This document shows, in pieces, positions 1-7,464 of a DNA stretch of 42,833 nucleotides. The number at the start of each line of letters is the position of its first letter. The first letter of the stretch is position 1. The notes beneath the pieces are model-generated. The model was given only the letters and a program-made list of their open reading frames with translations. It was not told the origin of the DNA and did no database searches. The DNA is from Mediterraneibacter glycyrrhizinilyticus (lineage in GTDB: Bacteria; Bacillota; Clostridia; Lachnospirales; Lachnospiraceae), in assembly GCF_016902345.1 (NCBI RefSeq), contig NZ_JACJLR010000029.1, positions 1 to 42,833 of the forward strand, given 5' to 3'. The position numbers and the translations under genes were made by a program.

Positions 1-27
1 GAGGGTGCTCTGGAACCCTTTTTCTTT

Positions 28-51
28 CTGTATACTGATGACAGTATACAG
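28..51. repeat. perfect inverted repeat near the left edge
   Basis: Two perfect 10-bp arms, CTGTATACTG and CAGTATACAG, are separated by the 4-bp spacer ATGA. A pyrimidine run precedes it on the plus strand, but no U-tract follows on either strand in the arrangement expected of a terminator, so an operator or recombination-type dyad is more likely. It lies just beyond the deformylase remnant. Function is not known. Confidence 0.6.
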
Positions 52-92
52 GGCAATACAGAGACATGCAAGCAGAGCAGTATAATGCTAAA

Positions 93-170
93 CTATGAGG
101 TCAAAAACATTACTTTCTCCGAAATCTCATAGAGTTTCGGGGCACCGAGCAGCAAAATCTGTCTCTCCAT
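93..170 (-). pseudogene. peptide deformylase 5' remnant (25 codons)
   Basis: A strong ribosome site (GAGGAGAG, 6 nt before the ATG) starts an open frame of only 25 codons. The first ~20 residues, beginning MERQILLLGAPKLYEISEKV, look like the N-terminus of a Lachnospiraceae-type peptide deformylase. Deformylases are normally about 150-170 residues with GxGxAAxQ, EGCLS and HExxH motifs, none of which is present. The frame closes at a TAG after a few unrelated residues and no continuation is seen in other frames up to the edge. I read this as the stump left by a deletion or insertion. A real micropeptide is possible but less likely. Family identification is from memory of the N-terminal pattern only. 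Confidence 0.5.
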
Positions 171-186
171 AAACAACTCTCCTCTT

Positions 187-264
187 TCATTTAAATTCCA
201 ATTTATCAATCACGGCACTGATCTTATGGATGAGATCATACTTTTCTAATTGACTAGGCAACAT
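187..264 (-). other. small open frame, 25 codons, unknown
   Basis: The frame begins MLPSQLEKYDLIHKI and ends with a TGA 16 nt before the deformylase-remnant start. Composition is helical and charged, like the C-terminal end of a small regulator, but I do not recognise it. A GGAGAG element lies about 13 nt upstream of the ATG, which is far. It could be a fragment of a gene lost with the deformylase, or non-coding. The stretch 1-292 otherwise holds no gene beyond this frame, the remnant and the dyad. Confidence 0.25.
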
Positions 265-292
265 TTTCCTGCATCATCTCTCCTGCATTCTT

Positions 293-952
293 CTATAAAT
301 AAGATTTTTTTCTCTTCATATCTGTTATCAGTTCCGGGTTATCCTTCTTCATTTTCTCTATCAGAATAGAAATATTACTGCCATCTTCTCTGATCGCATC
401 CAGCTCCGACTCCGTTATTCCCACAAGCTGGATAAATTCCACTTTACCGTGCAGTGTGTCCAGCGTCTGCGCGGAGGTATCGTTCACAATAAGAAGTGCA
501 GTTATGAGCGACTCTGTCCCTATGTGAAGAGAAGTTCCGTTTCCCGGCACACATTCGCCCGCTTCAAAAAATCTTTCGGTTGTGTATGTATATCGCGCAA
601 GATTTGACAGCATATCCAGTGCCCACAGACAATCTTCCGCACTGTTTTCTTTCAGCTTTATCGTCATCTCATAGCCCCATCTGCTGTACTCTCCTCCAAA
701 GGCCTCTTCATTCGCATAGAGCTCACTCATTCCGTATGTGACTATATGCTGATAGCCTTTCTGAGATTCATAAACAGAATATCCGTCAAGATAATTATCG
801 CCTCCGAAAATCGCTCTTGCGTGGATATTTGTACCGTAATGGGCAGGCTCCTGTCCGGGATACAGCCGGTCAAACTCTCTGTCGATCGCATCCCAGCCGG
901 GCGCCCAGTCATCTTCCTTTTCCGTCCTTTCCACATATTCCTCTCTTGTCAT
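293..952 (-). CDS. SUFU (suppressor of fused) domain protein
   Basis: A 219-residue protein whose N-terminal half carries the bacterial SUFU pattern: WDAIDREFDRLYPGQEP followed by HYG (about residues 20-40), LDGYSVYES (about 55-63), HIVTYGMSELY (about 69-79) and YEMTIKL (about 94-100). Length matches stand-alone bacterial SUFU proteins. In bacteria this domain is frequently an immunity protein of polymorphic or contact-dependent toxin systems; here that is inference from the family, since no toxin gene lies in the window. No signal peptide or membrane segment is visible, so it should be cytosolic. The start at 952 has GGGAGG 9 nt upstream. It follows a cluster of small genes on the same strand and may be co-transcribed with them. 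Confidence 0.82.
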   Translation of the reverse strand: MTREEYVERTEKEDDWAPGWDAIDREFDRLYPGQEPAHYGTNIHARAIFGGDNYLDGYSVYESQKGYQHIVTYGMSELYANEEAFGGEYSRWGYEMTIKLKENSAEDCLWALDMLSNLARYTYTTERFFEAGECVPGNGTSLHIGTESLITALLIVNDTSAQTLDTLHGKVEFIQLVGITESELDAIREDGSNISILIEKMKKDNPELITDMKRKKSYL

Positions 953-967
953 TTTGCAATACCTCCC

Positions 968-1042
968 TCATTTCTTTGTAGTGATTTTTTTCGCATCAAC
1001 ATGCCGCATAAGATATGCGTCCATGTCTTCAATACCTGTCAT
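968..1042 (-). other. overlapping 24-codon frame, doubtful
   Basis: A frame beginning MTGIEDMDAYLMRHV runs in a different register across the 3' end of the 53-residue gene at 1029-1190 and ends 15 nt before the SUFU start. It has no convincing ribosome site. It may be the displaced C-terminus of the upstream small protein after a frameshift, or chance. Listed because the upstream protein looks short. Confidence 0.15.
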
Positions 1043-1190
1043 GCTCTGTCGCCTCACCGTTATGCCGGATCCACTGGATTGAGTCAGCCAATGCGCAAAA
1101 TTTTCTAAAGTAGACTTCCCCATCGAATCTTGCGATATTCCCGGCATCATCTTCAATCTGTACGTAGCATTTTGTCCCTGTAACCTTCAT
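1029..1190 (-). CDS. small hypothetical protein downstream of DUF4160
   Basis: A 53-residue protein beginning MKVTGTKCYVQIEDDAGN and containing ARFDGEVYFRKF, compatible with a small beta-rich fold. I start it at the ATG at 1190, because the longer in-frame upstream extension (to 1292) overlaps the DUF4160 gene and has no ribosome site. It follows the DUF4160 gene by about 60 nt. I do not recognise a named family; proteins of this kind do travel with DUF4160 and DUF2442 genes. It could be truncated, because an open frame in another register (to 968) overlaps its end. Confidence 0.45.
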   Translation of the reverse strand: MKVTGTKCYVQIEDDAGNIARFDGEVYFRKFCALADSIQWIRHNGEATEHDRY

Positions 1191-1252
1191 CTCACAGCGC
1201 CCTCTCTTATGATACGGTCTCCATAACGTACTCAAGTGCAGTCTAATAAAAA

Positions 1253-1531
1253 TCAACAATAATAACTTATCTCTCCAAAATATGTAAGCCATTTCTGAAT
1301 AATATCGGCACTTCGTGCCTCAATCATTCTCATAATATTCCTCAACGTATGTGAAGGTATTCTTGAATTATTATTGCAGAGCAGACAGTTCCCTGCGCTG
1401 GTAATCCATACCTTTGTTGCATTTTCGGAAGGCTTTCCTTTTGCGATATGTACGTGGATCGGTTCAACAGGTTTATTCTCATTTGTCCAGAAATAAATCC
1501 AGTATTCTCCCATTCTAAAGATTTGAGGCAT
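1253..1531 (-). CDS. DUF4160 domain protein
   Basis: Starting at the internal ATG (1531) gives a 92-residue protein with the DUF4160 signature: an MPQIFRMGEYWIYFWTNE start, then PIHVHIAKGKPSE (about residues 27-39), then a C-terminal helix around IMRMIEARSADIIQKWLTYF. The chosen start matches the family's usual MPxIxR opening and falls inside the end of the upstream gene (17-nt overlap), which suggests translational coupling. DUF4160 proteins are small, of unknown biochemical function, and usually sit beside another small gene (often DUF2442), a toxin-antitoxin-like arrangement that is not experimentally settled. The family call is confident; any function is inference. Confidence 0.8.
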   Translation of the reverse strand: MPQIFRMGEYWIYFWTNENKPVEPIHVHIAKGKPSENATKVWITSAGNCLLCNNNSRIPSHTLRNIMRMIEARSADIIQKWLTYFGEISYYC

Positions 1532-1787
1532 TCTCAAACCCCCCTTCCTGAGAGAATTCAATAATAAGATGAGCAGTTGATCTTATTATCTCTTCGAATT
1601 GCTTAATCTCATCTTCCGAAAAATGATAAACATCTTCCCATGTGTAATCGGGAAGCCAGCATGCAGCATGTTTAAATCCATATTTTTCATCTGGTCTCTC
1701 AATATAAACTTTTACTCTTCCATCATTCTGCATATCAGAATGAACAATTTCTGTCTCATCATTCAATGTCATAAATGGATACATCAT
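1515..1787 (-). CDS. hypothetical protein coupled to DUF4160
   Basis: A 90-residue acidic protein beginning MMYPFMTLNDETEIVHSD, with central CWLPDYTWEDVYHFSEDE and C-terminal HLIIEFSQEGGFENA. No signal peptide or membrane segment. Its stop codon lies 17 nt inside the DUF4160 gene, so the two are probably translated together. I recognise the pattern as a common small DUF4160 neighbour in gut Firmicutes but cannot give a family number. It is the first gene of the cluster 1787-1029; upstream, 1788-1880 is AT-rich and contains no other gene. Confidence 0.6.
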   Translation of the reverse strand: MMYPFMTLNDETEIVHSDMQNDGRVKVYIERPDEKYGFKHAACWLPDYTWEDVYHFSEDEIKQFEEIIRSTAHLIIEFSQEGGFENASNL

Positions 1788-1880
1788 ATCATCATTCCTC
1801 CCTGCTTCTTATACGCTACTATTATATCCCATTAAGAATATTTTTAATTAGGATCTGCCATACAATACGGAAACTGAAAA

Positions 1881-2297
1881 CTAAAACTCATATTTTGTTC
1901 CATGTGAAAGTAACAGTCCATCAGTTAATTCTACACATAAAATTATAGTATTCTCATCATCAAAATTATTATGTCCATTGTCGATCCACTCAGAAAATAC
2001 ATTTTTCAATTTCTCGGCAATCCAGTAATTTTCCTCTTTCCCGAAATATCCCAAATTGATACTCTTTCCATGTGCCGTGAACCATTCACCAGCTATTGCA
2101 ACAGTAGAGTTGCTTTCCATATGCTTCATTTTATTTGAAAGTGCATATGTAATAATATAAAATGCACCATTCTCATAATAAGCATTTACATAACGCACAA
2201 AAGGTATCTCATTTTTTACTGTTGCCAATGCAATAATGGTATCTTTTCCAAATCGTTCCGCCATTATTTTTTCAGCATCTTCACTTAATTTTTTCAC
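1881..2297 (-). CDS. pyridoxamine 5'-phosphate oxidase (PNPOx)-family protein
   Basis: A 138-residue protein that resembles the split-barrel flavin-binding family: IALATVKNEIPFVRYVNAYY (about residues 22-41), then AFYIITYALSNKMKHME and STVAIAGEWFTAHGK. Such proteins bind FMN, F420 or haem and are often annotated as general stress or nitroimidazole-resistance proteins; the substrate cannot be told here. No signal peptide. The gene stands alone between the lipoprotein and the DUF4160 cluster and has the AT-rich codon use of this left-hand region, unlike the core genes to the right. Confidence 0.7.
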   Translation of the reverse strand: MKKLSEDAEKIMAERFGKDTIIALATVKNEIPFVRYVNAYYENGAFYIITYALSNKMKHMESNSTVAIAGEWFTAHGKSINLGYFGKEENYWIAEKLKNVFSEWIDNGHNNFDDENTIILCVELTDGLLLSHGTKYEF

Positions 2298-2354
2298 AAA
2301 GACATCTCCCTTACCAATTAGGATTTATTTGTGTCATGACGGATATTTTATTGC

Positions 2355-3050
2355 TTAATCTTTAAGTCTTTCATAACATCTTTCCAATCGGTGCTCAATT
2401 TCTTGCTGAGTTAAATTCACATCGCCAAAAGAAAAAATCTCATTGTGAGCATTCTTGCCCACTTCACATCGGCATAAAAGCTTTCCCCAATTTGGTAGCG
2501 TATAATAATTTACTTCACCAGTTGAAAATCCTAATTTTTCCGGCAATTTTACCTTTGGAACATCTACAGAATTTAATATTTCAGAAATGGCGGCAGCGTA
2601 TTCTGATATTGTATTTCCTTCATCAGCCGCTAAACCTACTGTTTCGTTTTCATCATCATATCTTAAACGAAGATGATATTTTTCCGTAATCTCAGTAATG
2701 TGCTCAATATATCCTTGTTCTTCAAGTAATGTTTTCAAATAATCATCGCTGCAACCAAAATGATAAGTATTATTATAGATTATTTTTGATACGCTAAATT
2801 CCACCCCATTTTCATCTGAATATACCCCACAATCTGCGTCTTTATCAAAAGGCGTAACAATACTAAAAGTGTGTTCAGGGTAAGTTTGTTGAAGACACAT
2901 AATAATGCGTTCATCTGTATTCTTCCCACTTAAAGGATTATCTTCACTGTTCATATCACTCACTAATTTAGCTAATTCAGAACAACCAGATAAGGATATA
3001 CACAGTAATAAAATGAGTAAAAACATACCTAATTTTTTCAAATCATACAC
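2355..3050 (-). CDS. putative lipoprotein of unknown function
   Basis: A 231-residue protein with a type II signal peptide: a basic start, the hydrophobic stretch LGMFLLILLLCISL, and the lipobox LSGC with Cys at about residue 23, so it is probably lipidated and held on the outer face of the membrane. The rest is soluble, acidic, and has no motif I recognise. AT-rich composition fits the neighbouring accessory genes. It lies between rlmH and the PNPOx gene. A short sequence resembling the rlmH 3' end (CACAAATAA) occurs just after its stop, near 2325-2333. Confidence 0.6.
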   Translation of the reverse strand: MYDLKKLGMFLLILLLCISLSGCSELAKLVSDMNSEDNPLSGKNTDERIIMCLQQTYPEHTFSIVTPFDKDADCGVYSDENGVEFSVSKIIYNNTYHFGCSDDYLKTLLEEQGYIEHITEITEKYHLRLRYDDENETVGLAADEGNTISEYAAAISEILNSVDVPKVKLPEKLGFSTGEVNYYTLPNWGKLLCRCEVGKNAHNEIFSFGDVNLTQQEIEHRLERCYERLKD

Positions 3051-3202
3051 CCCCTACAAATTCCAAATTGTCAAGCTATTTAGTCTATTATAACACCCTA
3101 AATATTTCCCTGTCATTCTATTTCTCACTTATACGAAAAGAGAGCGGAACATCATCTGTCCACTCCCTTTCAAATACTCCACATACTTCATACCATACGC
3201 AC
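3051..3202. other. intergenic region after rlmH
   Basis: No complete gene or good terminator hairpin is seen. In the +1 register relative to rlmH, a frame with no stop runs on the minus strand from the rlmH stop (about 3204) to a TAG at 3118. Its translation, including WYEVCGVFEREWTDDVPL, looks coding-like, but it has no start codon with a ribosome site. It may be the remains of a gene or of an earlier insertion. The AT-rich lipoprotein promoter region should lie around 3051-3110. Confidence 0.3.
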
Positions 3203-3682
3203 TTATTTGTGATACGGCTCTCCATTTATGATCCGATAACTCCGATACACCTGCTCCAGCAATATCACCCTCATCAGCTGATGGGGAAATGTCATCTTAG
3301 AAAAACTCAGCGCGTAGTCTGACCGCTTGAGCACCGCTTCCCCAAGCCCGATCGAGCCGCCGATCACAAAGGCGATACTGCTTTTCCCCTGTATGCCGAG
3401 AGCATCGATCTTCTCTGCCAGTTCTTCCGATGAGAGCATCTTCCCGCCGATCTCCAGAGTGATCACGTACATATCATCACGGATATGTTTGAGGATTCGC
3501 TCTCCTTCTTTATCCCTTATACTGTTTTCTACGACCTCACTCGCCTGATCCGGAGTCTTCTCATCCGCCACCTCCAGGATCTCCAGCTTGCAGTAACGGC
3601 TCAGCCGCTTGCTGTATTCGGCAATTGCGTCTCTTAAGTACTTTTCTTTGATCTTTCCTACTGTTATCAATGTGATCTTCAT
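3203..3682 (-). CDS. rlmH: 23S rRNA (pseudouridine1915-N3)-methyltransferase RlmH
   Basis: A 159-residue SPOUT-class methyltransferase that methylates N3 of pseudouridine 1915 in helix 69 of 23S rRNA using S-adenosylmethionine. The sequence opens [20 protein letters not shown]. It has [18 protein letters not shown] (SAM-binding trefoil knot, about 103-120), [20 protein letters not shown], and ends [11 protein letters not shown], the conserved C-terminus. Full family length. The 3' end encodes the Tyr-His-Lys-stop that serves as attachment site for SCC elements in staphylococci (there the gene is called orfX). An accessory, AT-rich gene set begins immediately downstream, while core genes lie upstream. 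Confidence 0.97.
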   Translation of the reverse strand: MKITLITVGKIKEKYLRDAIAEYSKRLSRYCKLEILEVADEKTPDQASEVVENSIRDKEGERILKHIRDDMYVITLEIGGKMLSSEELAEKIDALGIQGKSSIAFVIGGSIGLGEAVLKRSDYALSFSKMTFPHQLMRVILLEQVYRSYRIINGEPYHK

Positions 3683-3718
3683 CTTTCTCCCTCTTTTGTT
3701 TCCCTGCTTTCTGCCAAC

Positions 3719-5176
3719 TCACCCCAGAGAGGCCCCCGCTTTGCATTCAAGGCGGATACCATCCTGTGCCGGACCTTCGAGCAGATTTCCTTCATAGTCG
3801 AACCGGGATCCGTGACAGGGACAGTCCCACGTCCGCTCGTCCGGATTCCATGCAAGCTGGCAGCCCAGATGGGGACACACGATGTCTACCTGGAATAACC
3901 GACCATCCTCTGCTCTGTAGACGCCGACTTTACCCTCCGCTGTCTCCACAATGGAGGCGCTCCCCGGTGCGATCAGGTTCACTGTATCTCCGGGAATATG
4001 AAAGAACCGCTTTATCAGTCCCTTTACAGCCTTACCGCTGTCCTTCATGATCTGCGGGATCTCTTCGGACGAGAATCTGTCCGGTGAAAAGATATCCGCA
4101 TACGGGTTCGCTCTTCCACAGATCCTGTCCCTCAGTATCATCGCGGACACCATGGATGAGGTCATCCCCCACTTTTGAAAACCGGTGGCAGCGAACCAGT
4201 TTGGCCGGTCAGATGCATACTGCCCGATAAAAGGAATCTGATCCGCGGTGATACAGTCCTGCGCGGACCATGATGCGGCTTCCCGGCTGCGCGGATAAAA
4301 CCTGCGGGCCGCTTCCCTTAATTCCTCGTATCTGCAGCCATCTTTATTTTCACCTGTGCGGTGCGACTTTCCTCCCAGCAGGAGATATTTCCCATACTGG
4401 CGGAAGGACAGCGGGTCAGGTCCGCTGCCGATATACATTCCTTTTATGTTTTCTGCCCCTTCCAGTGCCAGCACATAGGAGCGTTCCTGATGCATCCGTG
4501 TAAAATACATTCCCGGAAAATTGACGAACGGATAATGCGTGGCAAAGATGATCTTATCTGCCTTTACACTTCCACCGGCTGTGAGGATACGTTCCTCCTC
4601 AATCTCCTTTACCGGGCTGTTTTCATAGATCGTCAGTTCTTCCTTCAGTGCCTCCAGAAATTTCAACGGATGAAACTGTGCCTGTCCCCGGAACTTTACA
4701 GCTCCCGCACAGGGGACCGGTATCTCCAGTTTCCTCACCAGAGAGGCCGGGGCGCCAAGCTTTGATGCAGCCTCCGCTTCCAGGATAAGTGATCCTTCGT
4801 CATCAGAATAGACAAAGGAATCTGTCTCCTCCAGATCACAGTCTATCTTTTCACGGTATATGATCTTTTTATATTCCTCTACAGCTGCCTGATTCGCCTG
4901 AATATATTTTTCTGCTGTCTCTCTGCCTTTCTTTTCGATAAACGAACGGCAGAACATCCCATGCTGTGAAGTGATCTTTGCGGTGGTGTTCTTTGTCTGC
5001 CCGCCTCCGATCCGCTCCGCCTCCAGCACAACCGTGTGCACGCCTTCGCGTTCCAGAGTGTAAGCGGCCAGTATCCCCGCCATGCCTCCTCCGATCACGG
5101 CAACATCAGCCCGAATATCTCCCTTCAGACTCTCCCGTTCTTTCATTCTGCATGTACTGCTCCAGATTGATTCCAT
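3719..5176 (-). CDS. FAD-dependent oxidoreductase with C-terminal Rieske domain
   Basis: A 485-residue two-domain protein. The N-terminal DAO/GlpO-type part has the dinucleotide-binding VAVIGGGMAGILAAYTLE (about residues 25-42) and the distal ATGFQKWGMTSSMV motif. The C-terminal ~90 residues are a Rieske [2Fe-2S] domain with CPHLGC and CPCHGS supplying Cys-His and Cys-His ligands. This architecture is widespread in Firmicutes; the substrate is unknown and it is usually annotated only as an FAD-dependent oxidoreductase. The start at 5176 is preferred over an upstream ATG because AAGGAG lies 6 nt before it. No signal peptide, so cytosolic. It stands alone between rlmH and the helicase gene. Confidence 0.88.
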   Translation of the reverse strand: MESIWSSTCRMKERESLKGDIRADVAVIGGGMAGILAAYTLEREGVHTVVLEAERIGGGQTKNTTAKITSQHGMFCRSFIEKKGRETAEKYIQANQAAVEEYKKIIYREKIDCDLEETDSFVYSDDEGSLILEAEAASKLGAPASLVRKLEIPVPCAGAVKFRGQAQFHPLKFLEALKEELTIYENSPVKEIEEERILTAGGSVKADKIIFATHYPFVNFPGMYFTRMHQERSYVLALEGAENIKGMYIGSGPDPLSFRQYGKYLLLGGKSHRTGENKDGCRYEELREAARRFYPRSREAASWSAQDCITADQIPFIGQYASDRPNWFAATGFQKWGMTSSMVSAMILRDRICGRANPYADIFSPDRFSSEEIPQIMKDSGKAVKGLIKRFFHIPGDTVNLIAPGSASIVETAEGKVGVYRAEDGRLFQVDIVCPHLGCQLAWNPDERTWDCPCHGSRFDYEGNLLEGPAQDGIRLECKAGASLG

Positions 5177-5233
5177 AACTGTCTCCTTTTTTACTAATAA
5201 CATGTCCCAAAGGAGACAGATTATTCCAGTCTG

Positions 5234-7282
5234 TTATCTGTCTTCACAGCCATATACATACAATTCCTGCAGTGCCCTCGTGGCACAGATATATTCCGCC
5301 TGGTTTTTCAGCGGATTTTCTTTCTTCCCGCGGATCGTGAACACCTGGTCAAACTCCAGCCCTTTTGCCAAATAGAATGTGGTCACGGTCAGCCCTCTCT
5401 TAAACGCAGAACTGTCCCGGTCCACATATGCCGCATCAACGCCCCGTTTTATGAGCAGACGGTATATATCATACGCCTCCTCCTCTGTCATAGTGATCAC
5501 GGCTCCGGTCTCATAACCGTTTTCACCCAGAGACAGGTTATCCTTTATCTCATCCAGCATCTCCTCTTCCGAGGAAAACGTCTTTTCTTCCACATCTTTT
5601 CCGTGCCGCTCCAGAAGTTCCAGCCCTGTGATGCCGCTGATCTTTCCTGCATATCTGGCGATCTCATACGTATTCCGATAGCTCTTGTTCAACACCACTT
5701 TTCGGATATCTTTCCCGAATATCTTCGGCAGGAATCTCAGCACATCCTGCTGTTTGGTATCCAGTGTCTGCGCGTAATCACCCAGTATGGTCATCCTGCA
5801 ATGAAAGATCTGGTTCAGGAGTACATACTGCAGGAATGAGTAGTCCTGCATCTCATCGATCACAAGATGTTTGATGTTCTTCTGCGCGCCGTGCCCCCGG
5901 AGCCGGTATTTCAGATACAGCATGGGGAACACATCTTCATACTGCACCTTTCTCCTCTCATACGGGACATCCGGCAGCAGGTCATATCCACAGTCCTCCA
6001 GAAGCCAGTTATAGATGGTATAGATATCTTTTGTCACATACATACTGTCGAACTTCTCCTGAAGGAGTATGCGGTCTTCATCAGAGATGTTCCTTCCCTT
6101 GAGCGTCTCGTATGCATCCACAAAATATTCCATCACCGCGTCCATCCTTGCCAGGAGCGGTGTTTCCTGGAACTTGAAATAAAACATGCGGATCAGTTCT
6201 TCTTCCGTCATCTTTGCTCCGCGGAAGCTGACCTCCCGGAAATCCACCAGCCGGTCTTCCAGAGTTGCCAGGAAGCCTTCGATCAGCCCCACAAATTCCT
6301 CCGACTGCTTCAGCCGGAAGCGTTCCTTCTCCTGTTCATCCGGAAATTTCATGATCCTCTCCAGATGATCATACCTGTCCTCACAGTCCGCCGCTGTATC
6401 CTTTAATTCTTTGTAGGCAAACAGGTCAAAACTCATTTCCCGGATATTCTCTTCTCCCAGTTCCGGCAGGATATGGGAAATGTAATCTGCAAACACGCTG
6501 TTGGGCGAAAGGACCAGCACATTGGATGACTTCAGATTCTGTCTGTCATGGTAAAGAAGGTAGGCGATCCTGTGAAGCGCGATAGAAGTCTTCCCGCTCC
6601 CCGCCGCTCCCTGGATCACCAGGATCTTATCTTTCGTATTCCGGATGATCGCATTCTGTTCTTTCTGTATGGTCCGGACGATGTTTTTCAGTTTCACATC
6701 ACCGTTATTTCCCAGTTCCTGCTTCAGGATCTCGTCATCGATTTTTGTATCGCTCTCAAAGGCATAGATCATCTTTCCGCCTCTGATCTTATACTGCCAT
6801 TTTGACAGGATCTCTCCTTCTATCTTTCCAGCAGGAGCCTCATAGGATGCAGGGCCCTTGTCATAATCATAGAACAGTCCGCTCACCGGAGCGCGCCAGT
6901 CGTAGATCAGCGGAGTCATGCCTGTCTTCTCCGCAAAATTGCCGATGCCAATGTAAAACGGCTCTGCCTCGTCCTCCCCGTCAAATACAAAGTCAACTCT
7001 TCCGAAAAACGGTGAGTCTGCCATTCTCTCAAAACGGTGTTTCAGGGCAAGACGGTCCTGATTCGCGTTAACCTGATTGAGGAGCGCCTGCTGATTGTCA
7101 TAGTCTTCGTACCCATACTGGTCCATCTCCGTATAGTTTTCCCAGTAATATTCGTGCATGTTCTCAATTTCTTTCTGTCCCTCATCGAGAGACTGATCTA
7201 TCTCTTCAAGCCTCTGCCTTATCTTTTCTCTTACGTCTTTTAAGAACATTGTTCCGTCCATATATCTGCTGTTCTCTGCCAT
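5234..7282 (-). CDS. HelD/UvrD-like superfamily 1 helicase
   Basis: A 682-residue SF1 ATPase. The first ~120 residues are charged and helical (FLKDVREKIRQRLEEIDQ and onward), as in HelD, where an N-terminal coiled coil enters the RNA polymerase channel. Then come Walker A IQGAAGSGKTSIALHR (about 223-238), Walker B VIDEMQDYS, GDYAQTLD, and C-terminal motifs TFYLAKGLEFDQV and YICATRAL. HelD family proteins recycle stalled RNA polymerase; B. subtilis HelD is about 770 residues, so this is a somewhat short relative, and a DNA helicase role remains possible. The start at 7282 (MAENSRYMDG) has GAAGGAAG just upstream; an ATG 30 codons earlier lacks one. Divergent from the FKBP gene. Confidence 0.8.
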   Translation of the reverse strand: MAENSRYMDGTMFLKDVREKIRQRLEEIDQSLDEGQKEIENMHEYYWENYTEMDQYGYEDYDNQQALLNQVNANQDRLALKHRFERMADSPFFGRVDFVFDGEDEAEPFYIGIGNFAEKTGMTPLIYDWRAPVSGLFYDYDKGPASYEAPAGKIEGEILSKWQYKIRGGKMIYAFESDTKIDDEILKQELGNNGDVKLKNIVRTIQKEQNAIIRNTKDKILVIQGAAGSGKTSIALHRIAYLLYHDRQNLKSSNVLVLSPNSVFADYISHILPELGEENIREMSFDLFAYKELKDTAADCEDRYDHLERIMKFPDEQEKERFRLKQSEEFVGLIEGFLATLEDRLVDFREVSFRGAKMTEEELIRMFYFKFQETPLLARMDAVMEYFVDAYETLKGRNISDEDRILLQEKFDSMYVTKDIYTIYNWLLEDCGYDLLPDVPYERRKVQYEDVFPMLYLKYRLRGHGAQKNIKHLVIDEMQDYSFLQYVLLNQIFHCRMTILGDYAQTLDTKQQDVLRFLPKIFGKDIRKVVLNKSYRNTYEIARYAGKISGITGLELLERHGKDVEEKTFSSEEEMLDEIKDNLSLGENGYETGAVITMTEEEAYDIYRLLIKRGVDAAYVDRDSSAFKRGLTVTTFYLAKGLEFDQVFTIRGKKENPLKNQAEYICATRALQELYVYGCEDR

Positions 7283-7464
7283 TACTTCCTTCTCCAGTCT
7301 GTTAGAATATATTTTCGTGTCCAAAAAGGACGATAACAATAGTATAACATGTATTTTTTGAAAAAAGATCACAAATTAATCATAATTTGTATTTATAATG
7401 ATTTACTGTTCGAAACTTAAATGAAATGAGGTAACTGGCTTTATGAAAAAAGAAAACCGAAAAA
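7283..7464. promoter_or_regulatory. divergent promoter region with a palindromic operator-like site
   Basis: This AT-rich region lies between the helicase (minus) and the FKBP gene (plus). It contains a perfect dyad at 7371-7390: 8-bp arms ACAAATTA and TAATTTGT around the spacer ATCA. On the minus strand a TATACT (7342-7347 area) could be the helicase -10 box. For the plus gene, TTATAATG (about 7394-7401) is a possible -10. The -35 boxes are not convincing. The dyad sits where a repressor could act on both genes. Confidence 0.4.
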
